Source of the DNA: Streptomyces glaucescens
Lineage (GTDB): Bacteria; Actinomycetota; Actinomycetes; Streptomycetales; Streptomycetaceae
Length of the DNA: 64,000 bases
NCBI RefSeq assembly: GCF_000761215.1
Contig: NZ_CP009438.1
Span: 6,056,501 to 6,120,500 of the forward strand
Reading direction: 5' to 3'
The notes beneath the pieces were generated by a model, which saw only the letters and a list, made by a program, of their open reading frames with translations, was not told the origin of the DNA and searched no databases. The translations under genes were made by a program, and so were the position numbers. Position 1 is the stretch's first letter, and each line of letters begins with the position of its first letter. This document shows positions 59,200 to 64,000 of this stretch, piece by piece.

Positions 59200-59507
59200 C
59201 GACAGCCGAGACGGCGTCCGGGGCCACGCCCGGGACCCGGCGCGTGACGATCGAGTACTGCACCCAGTGCCGCTGGCTGCCGCGCGCGGCCTGGCTGGCG
59301 CAGGAGCTGCTGACCACGTTCGAGGCGGAGCTGGACGAACTGGCCCTCAAGCCCGGCACGGGCGGGGTGTTCGTCGTCCGGGTCGGCGACGAGGTGGTGT
59401 GGGACCGCCGCGAGCAGGGCTTCCCCGAGCCGATGGCGGTCAAGCGGGCCGTACGCGACCGGGTGGCCCCGGGGCGGACCCTGGGCCACTCGGAGCGCAT
59501 CCCCTAG
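59196..59507 (+). CDS. SelT/SelW/SelH-family selenoprotein homologue (Cys form)
   Basis: A 103-residue thioredoxin-like protein, ATG overlapping the upstream stop (ATGA). VTIEYCTQCRWLPRAAWLAQ contains the C-x-x-C redox motif with Cys in place of Sec. ELLTTFEAELDELALKPGTGG, VFVVRVGDEVVWDRREQGFP and RTLGHSE complete the Rdx fold. It probably has a redox role. Confidence 0.88.
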   Translation: MTTAETASGATPGTRRVTIEYCTQCRWLPRAAWLAQELLTTFEAELDELALKPGTGGVFVVRVGDEVVWDRREQGFPEPMAVKRAVRDRVAPGRTLGHSERIP

Positions 59508-59513
59508 CCGTGC

Positions 59514-61139
59514 TCAGCCCTTGAGCCGCTCGTACGCGGGCAGGGTGAGGAAGTCGGCGTAGTCCTCGTCGAGGGAGACCTCCAGGAGCAGGTCGTGGGC
59601 CTGCTGCCAGTGGCCGGCCGCGAAGGCCTCCTCGCCGATCTCCGCGCGGACGGCCGCCAGTTCCTCGGCGGCGACCTTGCGGGCCAGTTCGGCCGTGACC
59701 CGCTCGCCGTTGTCGAGGACGACGCCGGCGTTGATCCACTGCCAGATCTGCGAGCGGGAGATCTCGGCGGTGGCCGCGTCCTCCATCAGATTGAAGATGG
59801 CGACCGCGCCCAGGCCCCGCAGCCAGGCCTCGATGTACCGGATGCCGACCTGCACGGCGTTGACCAGGCCGTGGTAGGTGGGCTTGGCGTCGAGCGAGTC
59901 GATGGCGATCAGGTCCTCCGCCTTGACGTCGACCTCCTCGCGCAGGCGGTCCTTCTGGTTCGGCTTGTCGCCGAGGACCTTGTCGAAGCACTCCATGGCG
60001 ATCGGCACCAGGTCTGGGTGGGCGACCCAGGAGCCGTCGAAGCCGTCGTTCGCCTCGCGGTCCTTGTCGGCCCGGACCTTCTCGAAGGCCACCTTGTTGA
60101 CCTCGGGGTCCTTGCGGGACGGGATGAACGCGGCCATGCCGCCGATCGCGTGCGCGCCCCGCTTGTGGCAGGTGCGCACGAGGAGTTCGGTGTACGCCCG
60201 CATGAACGGGGCGGTCATCGTGACGGCGTTGCGGTCCGGCAGGACGAACCTCTCGCCGCCGTCCCGGAAGTTCTTGACGATCGAGAACAGGTAGTCCCAG
60301 CGGCCCGCGTTCAGCCCGGAGGCGTGGTCGCGCAGCTCGTAGAGGATCTCCTCCATCTCGTACGCCGCCGTGATCGTCTCGATGAGGACGGTCGCGCGGA
60401 TGGTGCCCTGCGGGATGCCGACGTGGTCCTGCGCGAAGACGAACACGTCGTTCCAGAGGCGGGCCTCCAGGTGCGACTCGGTCTTCGGGAGGTAGAAGTA
60501 GGGGCCCTTGCCGAGGTCGAGCAGGCGCTGGGCGTTGTGGAAGAAGTACAGGCCGAAGTCGACGAGGGCGCCGGGGACCGGGCGGCCTTCCGCGTCGACG
60601 AGGTGACGCTCGCTCAGGTGCCAGCCGCGCGGGCGCATGACGACCGTCGCCAGCTCCTCGTCGGGACGCAGGGCGTACGACTTGCCGGTGCGCTCGTCCG
60701 TGAAGTCGATGCTCCGGGTGTAGGCGTCGATCAGGTTGAGCTGGCCGAGGACGACGTTCTCCCAGGTGGGGGCGGAGGCGTCCTCGAAGTCCGCGAGCCA
60801 GACCCGGGCGCCCGAGTTGAGGGCGTTGATGGTCATCTTGCGGTCGGTGGGGCCGGTGATCTCGACCCGGCGGTCGTTCAGCGCGGCCGGAGCGGGGGCC
60901 ACCTTCCAGGAGTCGTCCGCGCGGATCGCGGCGGTCTCCGGGAGGAAGTCGAGCGTGGAGGTGCGGGCGATCTCGGCGCGGCGCTCGGCCCGGCGGGCGA
61001 GGAGTTCGTCACGGCGCGGCGTGAAACGCCGGTGCAGCTCGGCCACGAAGGCGAGCGCCGCGTCGGTGAGGACCTCGTCCTGGCGGGGCAGGGGCTCGGC
61101 GTCGACGATGGCCAGCGTGGACGGCGCTGGTGTGGACAT
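59514..61139 (-). CDS. aceB: Malate synthase (AceB type A)
   Basis: A 541-residue enzyme that joins glyoxylate and acetyl-CoA to make malate. RADDSWKVAPAPAALNDRRV, EITGPTDRKMTINALNSGAR, WLADFEDASAPTWENVVLGQ, RPRGWHLSERH, RATVLIETITAAYEMEEILY and LNAGRWDYLFS (metal and glyoxylate sites) are diagnostic, as is the catalytic Asp region near EDAATAEISRSQIWQW. Its upstream promoter carries both operator types of the purine regulon, so here it serves allantoin-derived glyoxylate rather than the glyoxylate shunt alone. Confidence 0.95.
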   Translation of the reverse strand: MSTPAPSTLAIVDAEPLPRQDEVLTDAALAFVAELHRRFTPRRDELLARRAERRAEIARTSTLDFLPETAAIRADDSWKVAPAPAALNDRRVEITGPTDRKMTINALNSGARVWLADFEDASAPTWENVVLGQLNLIDAYTRSIDFTDERTGKSYALRPDEELATVVMRPRGWHLSERHLVDAEGRPVPGALVDFGLYFFHNAQRLLDLGKGPYFYLPKTESHLEARLWNDVFVFAQDHVGIPQGTIRATVLIETITAAYEMEEILYELRDHASGLNAGRWDYLFSIVKNFRDGGERFVLPDRNAVTMTAPFMRAYTELLVRTCHKRGAHAIGGMAAFIPSRKDPEVNKVAFEKVRADKDREANDGFDGSWVAHPDLVPIAMECFDKVLGDKPNQKDRLREEVDVKAEDLIAIDSLDAKPTYHGLVNAVQVGIRYIEAWLRGLGAVAIFNLMEDAATAEISRSQIWQWINAGVVLDNGERVTAELARKVAAEELAAVRAEIGEEAFAAGHWQQAHDLLLEVSLDEDYADFLTLPAYERLKG

Positions 61140-61220
61140 GAGCTGTCACTTCCTTCAGCGGTGGCACCGGGTGCCAAGGGGCACGTAGGGGAGATATCGC
61201 ACCCACTGTGCGGTCGGGTG

Positions 61221-61258
61221 CTTCTGGTCAGTGGATATTAGTTTCCTCATTGTGGAAC
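61221..61258. promoter_or_regulatory. Paired AllR-type operators at aceB
   Basis: CTTCTGGTCAGTGGATA (61221-61237) and TTTCCTCATTGTGGAAC (61242-61258) are 21 bp apart. One lies over the predicted transcription start, the other in the -35/-10 spacer. Confidence 0.75.
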
Positions 61259-61263
61259 TTCAA
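61235..61263 (-). promoter_or_regulatory. Promoter of aceB
   Basis: On the minus strand, TTGAAG (61263-61258), a 17-bp spacer and TAATAT (61240-61235). Confidence 0.75.
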
Positions 61264-61274
61264 TGGTTTGTTGA
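61260..61274. promoter_or_regulatory. Second-type dyad (degenerate) at aceB
   Basis: TCAATG-GTT-TGTTGA: the right arm is perfect and the left arm has two changes. On the minus strand it reads ATCAACAAACCATTGAAG and overlaps the -35, as in the catalase and uraD promoters. Confidence 0.5.
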
Positions 61275-61785
61275 TGTCGAGATTCTCCGAGTCGAGGCAC
61301 CATGGCGCCCGGTGCCACCCCGCTCACCCGGGGTGGACCGGGCCGGCCGGCGGGTCGTTGTCGTACGCCCGGGCCGCGCACCCCGGCGAGGGCCGCCGCC
61401 GGCGAGGTCTCGTCCGTGTACCCGTACCCGCCCGGCGCCCGGGCCACCGCCTCGGTCCGAGCCCGGGCCGGTCCACCGGCGGCACCGGCGCCGCGCGCCG
61501 GCGCCGTGCGGGAGCAGCACCTTGGGGTGCCCGCCCGCCCGGCCGGCCGCCGTCCGCGGCGAGGACTGGCACCGCCACCCGGCCGGTTCTGCCGGTCATG
61601 GGTCCCGCATACCGGACACGGGGTCGAGCGCGCGGCCCGGCGGGCTGAATTTCCGTCCCCGCGGTGGCGCTCGCGCACGGCGTGGCGTTTACTGGCCCGC
61701 ACATCTCCGGCGCCCGGCTCGTGACGGGGGCGCACAGGGGGAGTGAACGGGAGCCGGGCACAAGGGAGTGCCAGGGGGGAGAGCT

Positions 61786-62103
61786 GTGTTGCGGAGCTTG
61801 GGGCAGAGGCCGTTGACCGGCAGCGGCGAGGACCCGAGAGCGGCGGAACTGCGCGCCGCCGTGTCCCGGTTACGCCGGGAGCTGGCCGCGCATCCGGCCG
61901 AGTTCCCGGACCGGGCGGTCGCCGAGGACGAACTCGCCGCGCTCGCCGCGATGGCGGCCGGCGGCGTCCCCGAGATCCCGCGGCTGCGCCGCTCGCTGCT
62001 GCTGATCGCCGGAGCGATCGGCTCGGTCAGCGCGCTGGCGCGGGGCCTCGCCGACGTACGCCACGCGGTGGAGCTGTTCGGCCCGCCGCCGCGCGACGGC
62101 TGA
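61786..62103 (+). CDS. DUF5955-like small protein
   Basis: A 105-residue protein, start GTG at 61786 behind GGGGGGAGAG (GTG at 61768 also possible). LRAAVSRLRRELAAHPAEFP and FPDRAVAEDELAALAAMAAG are helical and charged. RLRRSLLLIAGAIGSVSALA is a hydrophobic segment that may associate with the membrane. It matches a small actinobacterial family I recall as DUF5955. Function unknown. Converges on allR. Confidence 0.7.
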   Translation: MLRSLGQRPLTGSGEDPRAAELRAAVSRLRRELAAHPAEFPDRAVAEDELAALAAMAAGGVPEIPRLRRSLLLIAGAIGSVSALARGLADVRHAVELFGPPPRDG

Positions 62104-62122
62104 CGAGCACGGCACTACGACG

Positions 62123-62152
62123 GCAGCCCCCGCCCGGACGGGCGGGGGCTGC
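62123..62152. terminator. Bidirectional terminator between DUF5955-like gene and allR
   Basis: A perfect 13-bp stem, GCAGCCCCCGCCC with GGGCGGGGGCTGC, tetraloop GGAC. Confidence 0.9.
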
Positions 62153-62167
62153 TCGCGTGTGCGGGGC

Positions 62168-62965
62168 TCAGACGGTGCCCGAGCTGGCCAGGGCCGCCGA
62201 CAGTTCCGTCGCGACCTGCTGGAGGGCGGGCACGATCCGTTCCGTCGCCGCCTCGGTGACCCGGCCGGCCGGGCCCGAGATGGAGATCGCGGCGGTGGTG
62301 GGGGAGTCCGGTACCGGCACCGCCAGGCAGCGGACTCCTATCTCCTGCTCGTTGTCGTCCACCGCGTACCCGAGCCGGCGCACGTCGCCCAGTGCGGCGA
62401 GGAAGCCCTCGGGGGTGGTGATGGTCTTGTCGGTGGCCGCGGGCATCCCGGTGCGGGCCAGCAGGGCGCGCACCTCGTCGTCGGGGAACCCCGCGAGCAG
62501 CGCCTTGCCGACGCCGGTGGAGTGCGGCAGGACGCGCCGGCCGACCTCGGTGAACATGCGCATCGAGTGCTTGGAGGGCACCTGCGCCACGTAGACGATC
62601 TCGTCGCCGTCGAGCAGCGCCATGTTCGCCGTCTCGCCGGTCTCCTCGACCAGGCGGGCCAGGTAGGGGCGGGCCCAGGTGCCGAGCAGCCGGGAGGCGG
62701 ACTCGCCGAGGCGGATCAGGCGGGGGCCGAGCGCGTACCGGCGGTTGGGCTGCTGGCGGACGTAACCGCAGGCCACCAGGGTGCGCATCAGACGGTGGAT
62801 GGTGGGCAGCGGCAGGCCGCTGCTGGCGGAGAGTTCGCTGAGCCCCACCTCGCCGCCCGCGTCGGCCATGCGCTCCAGCAGGTCGAAGGCGCGCTCGAGG
62901 GACTGGACGCCGCCGCCGTTGGCGGTCTTGGCGGAGTCGGTGGTGCTGGCGCTGGACGTCGGCAC
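62168..62965 (-). CDS. allR: IclR-family regulator AllR
   Basis: A 265-residue IclR protein, GTG at 62965 behind GAAAGGA. The N-terminal winged helix is VQSLERAFDLLERMADAGGE, LSELSASSGLPLPTIHRLMR and TLVACGYVRQQPNRRYALGP. The effector domain includes ANMALLDGDEIVYVAQVPSK, LPHSTGVGKALLAGFPDDEV and NEQEIGVRCLAVPVPD, the ligand-binding signature. It is divergent from allantoinase. The homologous regulator in S. coelicolor is reported to control allantoin genes. Paired dyads over its own -10 suggest autorepression and a tetramer binding two sites. Confidence 0.9.
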   Translation of the reverse strand: MPTSSASTTDSAKTANGGGVQSLERAFDLLERMADAGGEVGLSELSASSGLPLPTIHRLMRTLVACGYVRQQPNRRYALGPRLIRLGESASRLLGTWARPYLARLVEETGETANMALLDGDEIVYVAQVPSKHSMRMFTEVGRRVLPHSTGVGKALLAGFPDDEVRALLARTGMPAATDKTITTPEGFLAALGDVRRLGYAVDDNEQEIGVRCLAVPVPDSPTTAAISISGPAGRVTEAATERIVPALQQVATELSAALASSGTV

Positions 62966-63043
62966 GGCGCGTTCCTTTCGGGACTGGCAGGAGGTCAGAA
63001 GCCTACCCGGCGGCCGGTTGACTGCTCGCTTGTGCGTAGCTAC

Positions 63044-63081
63044 GTTCTGCTTGCTGGAATTCTAATTCCGCTTTGTGGAAA
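63044..63081. promoter_or_regulatory. Paired AllR-type operators at allR/allB
   Basis: GTTCTGCTTGCTGGAAT (63044-63060) and ATTCCGCTTTGTGGAAA (63065-63081) are 21 bp apart. On the minus strand a TAGAAT -10 for allR lies at their junction. Confidence 0.78.
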
Positions 63082-63165
63082 CCTCCAGAGCCGGGCGTCG
63101 CGGGTGCACGGTGGAAGTGTGCCCCTTGACGGCGCGGGACCGGAGGTGAAGACTCCGAGAGCGAC

Positions 63166-63182
63166 TTCAACAGAGTGTTGAA
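63166..63182. promoter_or_regulatory. Second-type dyad TTCAACA-N3-TGTTGAA at allB
   Basis: A perfect 17-bp dyad, 59 bp before the allB GTG. A possible promoter with TTGACG at 63126 would start transcription just upstream of it. Confidence 0.75.
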
Positions 63183-63241
63183 TTCCGTGGTGCGGCGACA
63201 CCCGCGCCCGGGAGCAACACGCGGAAGAGAGAGGGGTCCGG

Positions 63242-64000
63242 GTGTCCGACGCCGAACTGGTGCTGCGCTCGACGCGCGTCATCACGCCCGAGGGAACGCG
63301 CGCCGCAGCGGTCGCGGTCGCCCGGGGCACGATCACGGCCGTACTGCCCCACGACGCTCCCGTACCGCAGGGGGCTCGCCTGGAGGACTTCGGCGACCAC
63401 GTCCTGCTGCCCGGCCTCGTCGACACGCACGTGCACGTCAACGACCCCGGCCGCACCGAGTGGGAGGGCTTCTGGACCGCCACCCGCGCGGCGGCCGCGG
63501 GCGGCATCACCACCCTCGTCGACATGCCCCTCAACTCCCTCCCGCCCACCACCACCGTCGACCACCTGCGCGTCAAGCAGGAGGTCGCCCGGTCCAAGGC
63601 GCACGTCGACGTCGGCTTCTGGGGCGGCGCCCTGCCGGACAACGTCAAGGACCTGCGGCCCCTGCACGAGGCCGGCGTGTTCGGCTTCAAGGCGTTCCTG
63701 TCGCCGTCCGGCGTGGACGAGTTCCCGCACCTCGACCAGGAGCAGCTGGCCCGCTCCCTCGCCGAGATCGCCGGGTTCGGCGGCCTGCTGATCGTGCACG
63801 CCGAGGACCCGCACCACCTCGCCGCCGCGCCGCAGCAGGGCGGCCCCAAGTACGCCCACTTCCTCGCCAGCCGCCCGCGCGACGCCGAGGACACCGCGAT
63901 CGCCGCCCTCATCGCCCAGGCCAGGCGGCTCGACGCGCGCGTGCACATCCTCCACCTGTCCTCCGGCGACGCCCTGCCGCTGATCCGCGCGGCCCGCGCC
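63242..64000 (+). CDS. allB: Allantoinase (partial, 3' end beyond window)
   Basis: 253 codons are visible. Start GTG 63242 follows GAGAGAGGGG. VLLPGLVDTHVHVNDPGRTE has the cyclic-amidohydrolase HxH metal motif. TRAAAAGGITTLVDMPLNSL follows, then GVFGFKAFLSPSGVDEF, where the Lys in FKAFL is the carbamylated metal-bridging Lys. LLIVHAEDPHHL and VHILHLSSGDALP supply further His ligands. It opens allantoin to allantoate. Allantoicase is the gene expected next, outside the window. Confidence 0.95.
   Translation, partial: MSDAELVLRSTRVITPEGTRAAAVAVARGTITAVLPHDAPVPQGARLEDFGDHVLLPGLVDTHVHVNDPGRTEWEGFWTATRAAAAGGITTLVDMPLNSLPPTTTVDHLRVKQEVARSKAHVDVGFWGGALPDNVKDLRPLHEAGVFGFKAFLSPSGVDEFPHLDQEQLARSLAEIAGFGGLLIVHAEDPHHLAAAPQQGGPKYAHFLASRPRDAEDTAIAALIAQARRLDARVHILHLSSGDALPLIRAARA

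Larger units (their letters stand above)
61140..61785. other. 646-base intergenic region before DUF5955-like gene
   Basis: The first 135 bases hold the aceB promoter and operators. From about 61280 to 61785 no gene is supported. The frames on both strands are Arg/Pro/Gly-rich without recognisable motifs. Confidence 0.55.

Overview
The window is chromosomal DNA of a Streptomyces. GC is very high with strong third-position GC, GTG and TTG starts are common, secretion signals are Arg-rich, and the gene set is typically streptomycete: NCS2 purine permeases, a LAL regulator, an S. griseus-type trypsin, CBM2-bearing cellulases and an allantoin regulon. There is no rRNA, tRNA, IS element, CRISPR array or phage block. 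The species cannot be named from the sequence alone.

Layout. 0-3.5 kb: a PucR-type regulator (cut by the window edge), a 58-codon relic of a xanthine dehydrogenase FAD subunit, and a purine permease. 3.5-9.3 kb: envelope genes (lipoprotein deacetylase, glycosyltransferase, pyruvyltransferase, lipase-like hydrolase, PG-binding mini-protein). 10-20.7 kb: guanine deaminase, an AlkZ-like DNA glycosylase, secreted trypsin, two LuxR-type regulators and a pair of overlapping acyl-CoA synthetase genes. 20.7-32.1 kb: a cellulose-degradation island with a CebR/CelR-like LacI regulator, GH9-CBM3-CBM2, GH12-CBM2, GH3-CBM2, GH6-FN3-CBM3 and AA10-CBM2, with four 14-bp CebR/CelR-type boxes. 33-48 kb: purine ring catabolism and glyoxylate assimilation (gcl, catalase, tartronate semialdehyde reductase, hyi, then uraD-uraH-uricase, two NCS2 permeases and 8-oxoguanine deaminase). 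48-59.5 kb: housekeeping and orphan genes, including a divergent pair of NIS siderophore synthetases and an NTF2/HipA-like kinase/SelW-like cassette. 59.5-64 kb: malate synthase, a small DUF protein, the IclR regulator AllR and the start of allantoinase (cut by the right edge).

How it works together. Guanine is deaminated to xanthine, and urate is opened by uricase, UraH and UraD to allantoin. AllB and genes beyond the edge take allantoin to glyoxylate. Glyoxylate is then used by malate synthase or by Gcl, Hyi and the reductase to give glycerate. The xanthine-to-urate enzyme is represented here only by a relic.

The strongest regulatory signal is a 17-bp dyad (TTCCG-N5-TGGAA type) that occurs as a pair exactly 21 bp apart at gcl, hyi, aceB and allR/allB, and singly at the catalase gene. 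It sits on or just after recognisable promoters and is most simply read as the AllR operator. A second dyad, TTCAACA-N3-TGTTGAA, overlaps the -35 region of the catalase, uraD and aceB promoters and lies near the allB start. The cellulase island shows the same logic with TGGGAGCGCTCCCA boxes.
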